Assembly: GCA_018607365.1 (NCBI GenBank)
Contig: JABBBT010000054.1
Span: forward strand, 1-35,798
Source of the DNA: SAR86 cluster bacterium
GTDB taxonomy: Bacteria > Pseudomonadota > Gammaproteobacteria > Magnimaribacterales > D2472
Length of the DNA stretch: 35,798 nt
Direction of reading: 5' to 3'
Both the position numbers and the translations under genes were made by a program. Under the pieces are notes generated by a model that worked only from the letters and a program-made list of their open reading frames with translations, searched no databases and was not told the origin of the DNA. Shown one piece after another: positions 1-9,144 of the stretch (positions are counted from its first letter, which is position 1; the number at the start of each line of letters is the position of its first letter).

Positions 1-1577
1 TGAGTGATACTTCCATCAGGACCAAAAACAGCCTTTGACGCATCATTTCTTTCAACGTTATAACCTTCTTTCTTCATTTGAAGCCCAGTAGCAAAATCAA
101 CACCACCATCTGTAGTTCCAGTTACTAGAAAATCTAAAACCATTAAGTCAGCAACTGTTTTTCTTCGCTCTCCAGAAGAAATATATGCAATCAATTCAGC
201 AGAGTTGGCTGATGGATCAAATAAATTCCATGATTCTGTTCCACTTACACCACCAACTCCATTAATAGCAGCATCAAATCTTGATGTGCTTGTATCAGGC
301 TGGAAGTAAGAATGAACTTGTTCACTATCTGTAAAATGAACTTCCCATGTATTTCCATTCATCATTGTTCCGTTGAAGCCAAATGAAATTCTCTCATTCG
401 TGTTATTTCTTGGAGCAAGTGGTGATGGGAATGCTGAACCTAATGCTCTTCCTATCCATAAAACAGGATATGAAAAAGGGCTACCTGCAACACCAGGCAT
501 AACTGGCTTAGCTAAATAGGATAAGGCAGGGTATGAAGGTGATTGAGGGTTATCAAGCACATCAATATCAGTTGACATGTAATCAAATTCAAAATTTACA
601 CCATTATCAAAAGATGTTTTTGTTGAAAGGTAAACGCTTGAATGCTCTTCTGTGTTAACCAAATTAAATCTGTCTCCATAGTAGAAACCACATCTATTTC
701 CACCTACAAGTCCTGGTGCAGCTGCATTTTGAGGTAATAAAATACCTTTATTTGCTTCACAATTTGCATCAGGAATATTTTGATAAATTGTATATGTACC
801 AGCATAAGGGCCGCTTGCTACAGAAGTAACAGGGCTTGCTCCAGGTATTGGTAAAACTAAGAAGCTATTACCAAATCCACTTACTGCTAATTCAGAGTAA
901 TCTGATAGCTCTGTTCCTGCTAAAGGAGATCTATCTAATTGGCTATATGCCATTACAACATTAGTATTTCCAGTTTGAGTTCCCCAGATAACGCCCATAC
1001 TGTCATCAGTTTGGTCGCCCATATCTGTATTTTGTTGTGATAAGTTAAATTCAATACCTTCGAAGTCTCTTCTTAAGATAAAGTTAACAACACCTGCAAC
1101 AGCATCTGAGCCATATATAGAAGCAGCACCTTCTTTTAAAATTTCAACTCTTTCAGTTGCAATCATTGGAATCATATTTGTATCAACAAATACAGCACCA
1201 TCATTAGAAGTACCAGCTGCAATAGTTTGTCTTCGACCGTCAACCAACACTAATGTTGATGATAGACCGAGACCTCTAAGGTTTACATTGGATGTTCCTT
1301 GAGTGGAACCTGATGTAAACGAATCTGGATTATTTTCAGACCCTGAGTCAACAGCTATATTTCTTATAATATCTGCAGCAGTTGATGCCCCCAAGTCTTC
1401 AATCGTGTCTCTGCCAATTACCTCGACAGCACTTGCTCCATCTTTCGCACTACTTTTTAGATATGAACCAGTTACAACAACTTCTTCAACAGAAGATTCT
1501 TGGGCAGTAAGCCCAACTGGTGCAAATAAAAATGCAATCGCAAAAAGCGAAGATAAAATACTAGTTATTTTATTCAT
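1..1577 (-). CDS. TonB-dependent outer-membrane receptor, partial (N-terminal part; continues past window start)
   Basis: Minus-strand frame open from ATG at 1577 to the window edge. Translates as signal peptide (MNKITSILSSLFAIAFLFAPVGLTAQ), TonB-box-like EEVVVTGSY, then plug-domain motifs NLRGLGLSSTLVLVDGRR and ERVEILKEGAASIYGSDAVAGVVNFILRRDFEG. Missing from the ORF track because it runs off the window. Confidence 0.95.
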   Translation of the reverse strand, partial: MNKITSILSSLFAIAFLFAPVGLTAQESSVEEVVVTGSYLKSSAKDGASAVEVIGRDTIEDLGASTAADIIRNIAVDSGSENNPDSFTSGSTQGTSNVNLRGLGLSSTLVLVDGRRQTIAAGTSNDGAVFVDTNMIPMIATERVEILKEGAASIYGSDAVAGVVNFILRRDFEGIEFNLSQQNTDMGDQTDDSMGVIWGTQTGNTNVVMAYSQLDRSPLAGTELSDYSELAVSGFGNSFLVLPIPGASPVTSVASGPYAGTYTIYQNIPDANCEANKGILLPQNAAAPGLVGGNRCGFYYGDRFNLVNTEEHSSVYLSTKTSFDNGVNFEFDYMSTDIDVLDNPQSPSYPALSYLAKPVMPGVAGSPFSYPVLWIGRALGSAFPSPLAPRNNTNERISFGFNGTMMNGNTWEVHFTDSEQVHSYFQPDTSTSRFDAAINGVGGVSGTESWNLFDPSANSAELIAYISSGERRKTVADLMVLDFLVTGTTDGGVDFATGLQMKKEGYNVERNDASKAVFGPDGSIT

Positions 1578-1620
1578 AAAAATATCCCCCTGATATTTAA
1601 ATATTATTTCGTTAAAAATG

Positions 1621-1643
1621 TTATGTACAATTATTGTATATAA
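1621..1643. repeat. 23-bp near-perfect palindrome (TTATGTACAAT-T-ATTGTATATAA), candidate operator upstream of the TonB receptor
   Basis: Left arm TTATGTACAAT vs reverse complement of right arm TTATATACAAT: 10/11 matches, 1-nt centre; lies 44 nt upstream of the receptor start codon. Confidence 0.45.
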
Positions 1644-1762
1644 CAATTATGCACACAAAGTATGCATTTATGGACTAAAACTAACAGTATTTTTGAGCAA
1701 TGTACACAGTAAAAAACTATATTTAATGATGCTATTGCAATTGAATTATTTTCTGATAAGAA

Positions 1763-2269
1763 TTATTGAATAAATTTTTTAACTTTATTGGCACAGTCTT
1801 CTGCAGGACTCCAAAACCATCCATTGGGCTCATATCCTCCTGAATCCCATACTCTGCCATGAGTCATATTTATGCATTTAATATAGGCGTCTATGGCATA
1901 AGTATCTAGACCTAGCTTGTCCAATGAAATAGCTTTTGTCCATAACGCCATAGAAACATCATTCATTAGAAAGTTTTCTTGAATAGCCTTTTTTTGTTTA
2001 GGGTTAACCTTACCAACCGCAGGCGCAGGTTCGTTATTATCATGCATTTCTTTTTGAATTTTTTGAGCCTCAGGCCCCCAAATATCAAAACATAGATCAA
2101 CAACTGCCACAGCATCCTCATATCTTTTTTGATCAAACAATTCTATTGCTGTTATAGACCAATATGCAGAGTCACCAAGCTTTTCATTGTTTGAAAAACA
2201 TGCCGGATTTGCAAATGCAATAGATGAATAAAAAGAAAATAACAAAGCTACTAATATATTTTTTCTCAT
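1763..2269 (-). CDS. Secreted/periplasmic TPR-like protein of unknown function
   Basis: 168-aa ORF with N-terminal signal peptide (MRKNILVALLFSFYSSIAFA) and TPR-like helical repeats (AIELFDQKRYEDAVAVVDLCF; ALWTKAISLDKLGLDTYAIDAYIKC); C-terminal YEPNGWFWSPAEDC motif. Confidence 0.75.
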   Translation of the reverse strand: MRKNILVALLFSFYSSIAFANPACFSNNEKLGDSAYWSITAIELFDQKRYEDAVAVVDLCFDIWGPEAQKIQKEMHDNNEPAPAVGKVNPKQKKAIQENFLMNDVSMALWTKAISLDKLGLDTYAIDAYIKCINMTHGRVWDSGGYEPNGWFWSPAEDCANKVKKFIQ

Positions 2270-2299
2270 ACTGATCCTTATCCTATTAGATTTTAAAAA

Positions 2300-2648
2300 T
2301 GGTGGAGGCGGCGGGAATTGAACCCGCGTCCGCTAATCCTTCAGCCTAACTTCTACATGCATAGCTCACCCAATTGGCTTTTTAACTTTCGTGACCCGAG
2401 GAGCAGGGTACAAAAGCGAGCTTGATTAGTTTTAACCAAACTGTGTCCAAGCAACACAGCTTGGCTAGACTATGATATTTGCCGATACTTCAAACCATAG
2501 TCAATTCTGGTATCGGTTAGCATTAAGCTGCTAAAGCGTAGTTGTCGTTATTTGCAACTAAATTTTTTGTAGTATGTTTTACAAGAATTACCACAATCTT
2601 GGCATGCGCTTCGGAGTCCAGTAGAAACGTCGAACCCTGTTCGCCCCC
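2300..2648 (-). ncRNA. ssrA: tmRNA (transfer-messenger RNA)
   Basis: 5' GGGGGCGAACAGGGTTCGACG pairs through a 7-bp acceptor stem (GGGGGCG/CGCCTCC) with 3' GGACGCGGGTTCAATTCCCGCCGCCTCCACCA (T-loop plus encoded CCA). Tag ORF GCAAATAACGACAACTACGCTTTAGCAGCTTAA (2555..2523) encodes ANNDNYALAA. Confidence 0.97.
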
Positions 2649-2696
2649 ATAGGGATGATGATTATACAGTATTACTTAAAATTTTTAGTAGGATGG

Positions 2697-3164
2697 CTAT
2701 TGTTTTTTGGCATTCTTAAGAATTCTACCCTGGTCACGTTCCCAGTCTCTTTTCTTAATATCTTGCCTTTGATCACGGACTTTCTTACCTTTTCCTGTGG
2801 CAATATCACATTTAATATGATTATCCTTCCAATACATTGAAGTCATAATAATCGTCAAATTTTTTTCATTTTTTAGCTTCTGAAGTTCTGATATTTCTCT
2901 CTTATTTAACAAGAGTTTTCTTGTTCTAACTGGATCTACATTAAAATCTTTTAATGAAGCCGGGGGGTCAATTTTAATGCCGAATAACCATGCTTCATCT
3001 TTTTTAAAAGTAACATAACTATTCTTAACATCAATTTTGCCATTTCTAAGAGATTTTACTTCCCATCCCTCTAAAACAATTCCAGCCTGAAAGGTATCAC
3101 CAAGTACATAGTTCCTTGATGCAGTTTTATTCTTTACAATTAAGGCAGGTTTATCTTTAGACAT
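2697..3164 (-). CDS. smpB: SsrA-binding protein SmpB
   Basis: 155 aa; NKTASRNYVLGDTFQAGIVLEGWEVKSLRNGKIDVKNSYV and C-terminal GKGKKVRDQRQDIKKRDWERDQGRILK; adjacent to tmRNA. Confidence 0.97.
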   Translation of the reverse strand: MSKDKPALIVKNKTASRNYVLGDTFQAGIVLEGWEVKSLRNGKIDVKNSYVTFKKDEAWLFGIKIDPPASLKDFNVDPVRTRKLLLNKREISELQKLKNEKNLTIIMTSMYWKDNHIKCDIATGKGKKVRDQRQDIKKRDWERDQGRILKNAKKQ

Positions 3165-3217
3165 ACCTTTATTATGTCCTTAGATAGTTACAGTGCAACA
3201 AAAAAATTAAATTTAAG

Positions 3218-3682
3218 ATGAATATTGATTACATAAAAGCAACATTTGGATATATTGGATTTGTACCATTCGCTATTTTGGCGATTATTCCATGGATATT
3301 TGGAGAGACTATTGCACAGACTGCAATAATTTTTCAAATTGCCTATGGATCAATTATTCTTACCTTTTTGGGTGGAATGGCATGGGGCTGGAGAGACGAT
3401 CAAAAAAACCAAAAGATAAATCTTGCTATAGGTATAGCTTATAGTTTGATAGGCTGCATGTTATTACTACTAATATATTTGCAGTTTATATTGAGCGCTT
3501 TATTAATTTCAGTGGTAAGTTTTCAATCTTTTTATTATTTTGAAAGATCAACCGAGGATTTTGTTAAAAGAAGTGAAGATTATATGCACTTTAGAAAAAT
3601 GTTGTCTCTGTTAGTCTCTATTAGTTTTCTGATATCATCTGCTTACTGGATCAACCCTTATAGTAACCCTTTAAATTTTTAA
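3218..3682 (+). CDS. DUF3429-like inner-membrane protein
   Basis: 154 aa, several hydrophobic segments, with IAYGSIILTFLGGMAWGW resembling DUF3429 proteins. Confidence 0.6.
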   Translation: MNIDYIKATFGYIGFVPFAILAIIPWIFGETIAQTAIIFQIAYGSIILTFLGGMAWGWRDDQKNQKINLAIGIAYSLIGCMLLLLIYLQFILSALLISVVSFQSFYYFERSTEDFVKRSEDYMHFRKMLSLLVSISFLISSAYWINPYSNPLNF

Positions 3683-3688
3683 AAAATT

Positions 3689-5038
3689 ATGGAAATACAA
3701 AAACAACTTAAATCACATGGCGCATGGGTCGGTAAATGGACTTTTATTCTTGCTGCTACTGGCTCTGCAGTTGGGTTGGGTAACATATGGGGATTCCCAT
3801 ATAAAGCAGGAACAAATGGTGGTGGTGCCTTTGTTCTCATTTATTTGGGTTGCATTTTAGCTATCGGATTGCCAATCATGGTTAGTGAAATTGTTATTGG
3901 TAGAAGAGCGGGTAACAGTCCAGTTAATGCGATGAGGAGAGTTGCTGTTGATTCTAATACAACTCCATTATGGCGATTTGTTGGATGGAGCGGTATTTTT
4001 GCAGGTGTTCTTATACTTTCTTTTTATAGTGTTATAGCTGGCATATGCTTAAATTATATTTTTATTTCTGCAACTTCTTCAGGAGCATTAAGTGCTACTG
4101 ATCAATTTTCAAATGTTATCTCATCACCTCTTAATTTGCTTTTTTGGCATACAGTCTTTATGACTTTAACTGCTTTAATCGTATCGGCTGGTATAAAAGA
4201 TGGTATTGGTAGAATGGTCAAAATATTAATGCCACTGCTTGGGATGCTAATGATTTTTATGGTTATCTACGCAATGATCAACGGTGATTTTAATAAAGCA
4301 ATGACATTTTTATTTGCTCCTGATTTTTCTAACGTTACTTCAGATACCTTGTTGCAGGCTATGGGACAAGCATTTTTTAGCTTAGGTCTTGGAATGGGTT
4401 CGATCATGGCATACGGAGCATACATGCCGAAGGATCAAAGTATAGTTAGTAACTCATTTACAGTTGCGTCACTGGATACGCTTGTTGCAATTGTGGCTGG
4501 TATAGCTATTTTTCCAATTATTTTTGCTTTTAGTTTAGAGCCCAATAGCGGTCCTGGATTAGTATTTGTTTCAATGCTTTCTGCTTTTAATCAAATGCAA
4601 TATGGTCAATTTGTCGGCCCACTATTTTTTATATTACTTTCAGTTGCAGCATTGAGTTCATCAATATCTTTGCTAGAACCTGGTGTTGCTTATTTATCGG
4701 AAGAAGGAATTTTACCTAGAAAAAGATCTGCTGAAATTATTGCATTTGTTGCTTGGGTTCTCGGTATAGGTTCGGCTCTGAGTTTTAATATATGGTCTGA
4801 CTTTCATCTGATTTCCGATAGAAACTTTCTTGATTCAATGGAATTCATTACCAATCAGGTATTGCTTCCATTAGGTGGAATGTTTATAGCAATTTTTGTT
4901 GGTTGGTTTATGAAAAAGTCCTTAATAACTGATGAAATTGGTGCAATGAATCCAGTTTTATATATGTTATGGAGATTTTTTGTAAAATTTATAGCCCCTT
5001 TATCTGTTGCTTATATTTTCTATAGACAGTTTTTTTAA
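3689..5038 (+). CDS. Sodium-dependent transporter, neurotransmitter:sodium symporter (NSS/SNF) family
   Basis: 449 aa; N-terminal WTFILAATGSAVGLGNIWGFPYKAGTNGGGAFVLIYL is the NSS TM1 signature; about 11 TM segments. Confidence 0.95.
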   Translation: MEIQKQLKSHGAWVGKWTFILAATGSAVGLGNIWGFPYKAGTNGGGAFVLIYLGCILAIGLPIMVSEIVIGRRAGNSPVNAMRRVAVDSNTTPLWRFVGWSGIFAGVLILSFYSVIAGICLNYIFISATSSGALSATDQFSNVISSPLNLLFWHTVFMTLTALIVSAGIKDGIGRMVKILMPLLGMLMIFMVIYAMINGDFNKAMTFLFAPDFSNVTSDTLLQAMGQAFFSLGLGMGSIMAYGAYMPKDQSIVSNSFTVASLDTLVAIVAGIAIFPIIFAFSLEPNSGPGLVFVSMLSAFNQMQYGQFVGPLFFILLSVAALSSSISLLEPGVAYLSEEGILPRKRSAEIIAFVAWVLGIGSALSFNIWSDFHLISDRNFLDSMEFITNQVLLPLGGMFIAIFVGWFMKKSLITDEIGAMNPVLYMLWRFFVKFIAPLSVAYIFYRQFF

Positions 5039-5050
5039 ATCTTTATTTAA

Positions 5051-5470
5051 ATGAAAAGAAATATTCATTTTAAAAAAGATATAGATATTAATAAGCAAAA
5101 AGCTTTAGATGTTGTTTTAAAATTTGATGAATACTCCAAGTTTATCCCAGGCTGTTCAGCGGCCTCTCTTCTTAAAAGAGATTACCCTATAGAAATAGGA
5201 CGACTTGAGTTTAATATTTTAGGAAAAGAATATTTTATTGTTTCCGAAAATACTCTTTCTGAGAACTCGATTATAATAAATCAGACTGAGGGTCCTTTTG
5301 ACTACTTTGAGGGCAAGTGGGTGGTTGAGGCCAACACTGAGGATTCATGTAGTATAGATTTTAATGCTGAGTTTGAGTTACCTTTTTTACTTAATGCCCT
5401 TGCTCCACAGGCTTTGGTTGATAAGTTTGCATCCACCATCATTGACTCATTTATTAAAAGAGCAACATGA
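5051..5470 (+). CDS. ratA: RatA-type START-domain (coenzyme Q-binding/toxin-like) protein
   Basis: 139 aa; FDEYSKFIPGCSAASLL, FDYFEGKW, FELPFLLNALAPQALVDKFASTIIDSFIKRA; overlaps rnfH by 4 nt as in the conserved smpB-ratA-rnfH-bamE neighbourhood. Confidence 0.92.
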   Translation: MKRNIHFKKDIDINKQKALDVVLKFDEYSKFIPGCSAASLLKRDYPIEIGRLEFNILGKEYFIVSENTLSENSIIINQTEGPFDYFEGKWVVEANTEDSCSIDFNAEFELPFLLNALAPQALVDKFASTIIDSFIKRAT

Positions 5471-5745
5471 AAGTATTCTTTTCTTATCAGGGCTTACAAG
5501 ACCAGCACTTTCTATCCTTTGATGTTTCTTCTAGCTTGACTGTTGCTGAGCTGATTGAATTTGAAGAGATAAAAAAAATTATATCCTTAATTGATCATAA
5601 ATATGAGCTTGCAGTTAATAGCGAGGTTTTAGATGGAAATTTTAAACCTTTGCCCAGTAAATACAGGTTAAGAGAAGGAGAAAGGGTTGAGATACTTAGG
5701 CCACTTGTCCAGGACCCAAAAGAGAGAAGGTTAAATAAGGTTTAG
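5467..5745 (+). CDS. rnfH: RnfH/RatB family ubiquitin-like protein
   Basis: 92 aa; LREGERVEILRPLVQDPKERR C-terminal signature; follows ratA. Confidence 0.92.
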   Translation: MKVFFSYQGLQDQHFLSFDVSSSLTVAELIEFEEIKKIISLIDHKYELAVNSEVLDGNFKPLPSKYRLREGERVEILRPLVQDPKERRLNKV

Positions 5746-6077
5746 TCCTCTTCGGAGCTATTAACTGTTATCCAGTTTTTTACTAATCCATTTTCATCAA
5801 AAAAAACAGTTAGCCTTTTTTCTGTGACCACCTCATCGCCAATTTGAACAGAATTTATATAATCCCATCTAGATTCATGAAAGGGATCTTTAATTACTGC
5901 AGTACCTAATATGAATTGAACCTGGTCCTGTGTTTGACCAATCGCAAGCTTATCTACATCCTCATCTTCAATTATATTTCCTTGAAGAACAGGAACCTTG
6001 TAAGGACTAAATGAAGAACATGAGCTGATAATAAACACTAAAGAAAGAATATAGAATGTGCGGGTGAGTTGTTTCAT
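5742..6077 (-). CDS. bamE: Outer-membrane assembly lipoprotein BamE
   Basis: 111 aa; lipobox FIISSCSSF, YKVPVLQGNIIEDEDVDKLAIGQTQDQVQFILGTAVIKDPFHESRWDYI. Confidence 0.95.
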   Translation of the reverse strand: MKQLTRTFYILSLVFIISSCSSFSPYKVPVLQGNIIEDEDVDKLAIGQTQDQVQFILGTAVIKDPFHESRWDYINSVQIGDEVVTEKRLTVFFDENGLVKNWITVNSSEED

Positions 6078-6163
6078 AATTATTTTGGATTATACTTTGT
6101 TATATCTGTAAAGTCTGTTCACTATAAGTAATATGACAATAAAAAATAATTAAAGTTTAAAAA

Positions 6164-6583
6164 ATGGCTAATCAAACTGAAGAACTAAAAAAAGCTGGGC
6201 TAAAGGCCACTTTACCTCGAATTAAAATAATGGAAGTTTTGGCATCAACTGCACTTCAAGAAGAAGCTCATTTTAGCGCTGAGGATATATACAGAGAGCT
6301 GATTTCACAAAATGAAGATATTGGATTAGCAACCATTTACAGAGTTTTAACTCAATTTGAGGCTGCTGGAATGGTAACAAAACATCATTTTGAGAACAGT
6401 AAGGCTGTTTATGAAATTAACTCAGATGAACATCATGACCATATGGTAGATGTTGATACTGGAAAGGTTCTCGAATTTCATGACGAGGAATTAGAGCAGC
6501 TTCAACATGACATTGCTAAAAGAAAAGGTTATGAGTTGGTTGATCACAGCATGGTTCTGCACGTAAGAAAAATAGAATCTTAA
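6164..6583 (+). CDS. fur: Ferric uptake regulator Fur
   Basis: 139 aa; ELKKAGLKATLPRIKIMEVL, DIGLATIYRVLTQFEAAGMV, HHDHMVDVDTGKVLEF. Confidence 0.96.
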   Translation: MANQTEELKKAGLKATLPRIKIMEVLASTALQEEAHFSAEDIYRELISQNEDIGLATIYRVLTQFEAAGMVTKHHFENSKAVYEINSDEHHDHMVDVDTGKVLEFHDEELEQLQHDIAKRKGYELVDHSMVLHVRKIES

Positions 6584-6596
6584 ATTTAGTTCAGCC

Positions 6597-6624
6597 CTTG
6601 AACTGAAAATTTAAATCCCAATAT
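6597..6624 (+). promoter_or_regulatory. Candidate sigma-32 (RpoH) heat-shock promoter driving grpE-dnaK-dnaJ
   Basis: CTTGAAC (6597-6603), 13-bp spacer, CCCAATAT (6617-6624) vs RpoH consensus CTTGAAA / CCCCATnT; grpE start at 6647. Confidence 0.75.
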
Positions 6625-6646
6625 ATGATTCAAACGGGATTTAATT

Positions 6647-7201
6647 ATGGCAAAACAGAAAAAATCAAAAGCTACGGATGTAGATTCTGACAATCTAGTA
6701 AATGAAGAAGTTAAAGTTGAAGTAAAAGACAGTGAATCAACTGATAACATTGGAACTCTTTCGTATGAAGAACTTCTTGATAAAAAAGAAGAATTAGAGA
6801 AATCCATACTTCGTGCTAATGCAGATTTAGATAATGCGCTTAAGAGAACTCTATCTGAGGTCGAAAAAGCTCATAAGTATGGTGTCGAAAAATTACTTGT
6901 TGAGTTATTACCTGTAATAGATAGCTTAGAACATGCCTTAAATAACCTTTCATCTGGAGCTCCAGAGGAAAAAGAAGGTATAGAGCTTACGCTAAAGTCT
7001 TTTGAATCTGCCCTTGATAAATTTGGAATGATACCCATCTACCCTGTTAATGAAGAATTTAACCCGGAAAAGCACGAAGCGGTAACCATGGAGCAAGATA
7101 AAGATAAAGAGAATGGTGCAATTGGAAACGTATTTCAGAGAGGTTGGGAGCTGCACACAAGAGTAGTAAGACCAGCCAGAGTTACAGTTATTAAAAATTA
7201 G
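6647..7201 (+). CDS. grpE: Nucleotide exchange factor GrpE
   Basis: 184 aa; coiled-coil N-terminus, ELLPVIDSLEHAL, FNPEKHEAVTMEQ, GWELHTRVVRPARVTV; directly upstream of dnaK. Confidence 0.97.
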   Translation: MAKQKKSKATDVDSDNLVNEEVKVEVKDSESTDNIGTLSYEELLDKKEELEKSILRANADLDNALKRTLSEVEKAHKYGVEKLLVELLPVIDSLEHALNNLSSGAPEEKEGIELTLKSFESALDKFGMIPIYPVNEEFNPEKHEAVTMEQDKDKENGAIGNVFQRGWELHTRVVRPARVTVIKN

Positions 7202-7212
7202 AGGAAAGATAA

Positions 7213-9135
7213 ATGTCAAAAATAATAGGAATTGATTTAGGAACAACTAACAGCTGTGTAGCTGTTATCGAAGGACAACAACAAAAAGTTATAGAGAATG
7301 CAGAAGGCGGCAGAACAACTCCATCTGTTATTGCTTATACAGATAATGATGAGGTGCTTGTAGGAATGCCAGCTAAAAGGCAGGCTGTCACTAATCCAGA
7401 AAATACTCTTTACGCAATTAAAAGATTAATTGGTAGGACTTTCGACGACAAAGTGGTGAGTAAAGATGCTGACATGGTCCCTTATAAAATTATCAAAGCT
7501 GATAATGGTGACGCATGGGTTGAAGCTGCAAATAAAAAATTAGCTCCACCTCAGGTAGCTGCAGAAATTCTTAAGAAAATGAAAAAAACTGCAGAAGACT
7601 ATTTAGGACATGAGGTAAAAGAGGCTGTAATTACAGTACCAGCTTACTTTAACGACTCTCAAAGACAAGCAACCAAAGATGCTGGAAAAATAGCAGGTCT
7701 TGATGTTAAAAGAATTATAAATGAGCCAACAGCAGCTGCCTTAGCATATGGTCTAGATAAGCATAAAGGAGATTCAACTGTTGCCGTGTATGACTTAGGT
7801 GGCGGAACTTTTGATATATCAATAATTGAAATTTCAGATGTTGATGGAGAGCATCAATTTGAAGTGCTATCTACAAATGGTGATACTTTCTTAGGAGGAG
7901 AGGATTTCGATTTAAGACTTATAGATTATTTTGTTGAGCAGTTTAAAGACGAATCTGGTTTTGATTTAAAGAGTGATCCACTTGCATTACAAAGGCTAAA
8001 AGAGGCAGCTGAAAAAGCTAAAATTGAACTATCTTCATCAGAACAAACAGAAGTCAATTTGCCATATATTACAGCCGATAGCTCAGGACCAAAGCATTTT
8101 GTTCATAAAATAACCAGAGCAAAACTAGAGTCCTTAGTTGAGGATTTAGTTGATAAAAGTTTAGAGCCTCTCAAGTTAGCATTAAAAGATGCCAAACTAG
8201 CAAATGCAGATATCTCAGAAATTTTACTGGTTGGAGGGCAGACAAGAATGCCTTTAGTACAAAAGAAAGTGTCTGAATTTTTTGGAAAAGAACCAAGAAA
8301 AGATCTAAACCCAGATGAAGCAGTTGCAGTTGGAGCAGCTATTCAAGGTTCAGTTTTATCAGGAGACACGACTGATGTCTTGTTGCTTGATGTTACTCCT
8401 TTAACTTTGGGAATTGAAACCCTGGGTGGAGTTTCAACTCCTGTTATTGAAAAAAATACAACTATTCCAACTCAGAAATCACAAGTTTTCTCAACTGCTG
8501 AAGACAATCAAACAGCAGTAACTGTTCATGTAATTCAAGGTGAAAGAACGCAAGCATCTCAGAATAAATCACTTGGACAATTCAATCTTACTGATATTCC
8601 ACCAGCTGGAAGAGGTACTCCTCAAATTGAAGTCTCTTTTGATTTAGATGCTAATGGTATTTTGAATGTTTCAGCTAAAGATAAAAATACAGGCAAAGAA
8701 CAATCTATTGTTATTAAAGCATCAAGCGGACTTTCTGATGAAGATATAGAAAATATGGTTAAAGATGCCGAAGCTAACGCTGAAGATGATAAAAAATTTG
8801 AAGAGTTAGTTAAGACAAAAAATAATGCAGACATGTTAGTACATGCAACTCGTAAAACTATAGACGAATCAGGAGATAAATTATCTGATGAAGAAAAATC
8901 TCAGGTTGAGGCTTCTGTAGTTAGCTTAGAGGAAGCAATAGCATCAGAAAATACTGAATCGATAGAATCTGCAACTAAAAATCTTAATGATGTTCTTACA
9001 CCATTAACTCAAAAGCTTTATGCACAAGATGGCGATTCTGCAGAAGGCGGAGAAGAGAACAATAATGCTCAAGAAGATGCTGATCAAAATACAGTTGATG
9101 CTGAGTATGAAGAAGTAAAAGAAGAAGATAAGTAA
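7213..9135 (+). CDS. dnaK: Chaperone DnaK (Hsp70)
   Basis: 640 aa; [34 protein letters not shown]-terminal [13 protein letters not shown]. Confidence 0.99.
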   Translation: MSKIIGIDLGTTNSCVAVIEGQQQKVIENAEGGRTTPSVIAYTDNDEVLVGMPAKRQAVTNPENTLYAIKRLIGRTFDDKVVSKDADMVPYKIIKADNGDAWVEAANKKLAPPQVAAEILKKMKKTAEDYLGHEVKEAVITVPAYFNDSQRQATKDAGKIAGLDVKRIINEPTAAALAYGLDKHKGDSTVAVYDLGGGTFDISIIEISDVDGEHQFEVLSTNGDTFLGGEDFDLRLIDYFVEQFKDESGFDLKSDPLALQRLKEAAEKAKIELSSSEQTEVNLPYITADSSGPKHFVHKITRAKLESLVEDLVDKSLEPLKLALKDAKLANADISEILLVGGQTRMPLVQKKVSEFFGKEPRKDLNPDEAVAVGAAIQGSVLSGDTTDVLLLDVTPLTLGIETLGGVSTPVIEKNTTIPTQKSQVFSTAEDNQTAVTVHVIQGERTQASQNKSLGQFNLTDIPPAGRGTPQIEVSFDLDANGILNVSAKDKNTGKEQSIVIKASSGLSDEDIENMVKDAEANAEDDKKFEELVKTKNNADMLVHATRKTIDESGDKLSDEEKSQVEASVVSLEEAIASENTESIESATKNLNDVLTPLTQKLYAQDGDSAEGGEENNNAQEDADQNTVDAEYEEVKEEDK

Positions 9136-9144
9136 AACAAAAAT

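Noticed and set aside
1303-1593. 96-aa plus-strand ORF in the track
   Set aside because: Antisense to the start of the TonB receptor reading frame, which has clear family motifs; no independent support.
2655-2840. 61-aa plus-strand ORF
   Set aside because: Largely antisense to smpB and next to the tmRNA 5' end; hydrophobic composition follows from AT-rich antisense DNA.
6992-7246. 84-aa minus-strand ORF across the grpE/dnaK junction
   Set aside because: Shadow ORF of strongly supported grpE and dnaK; no signal of its own.
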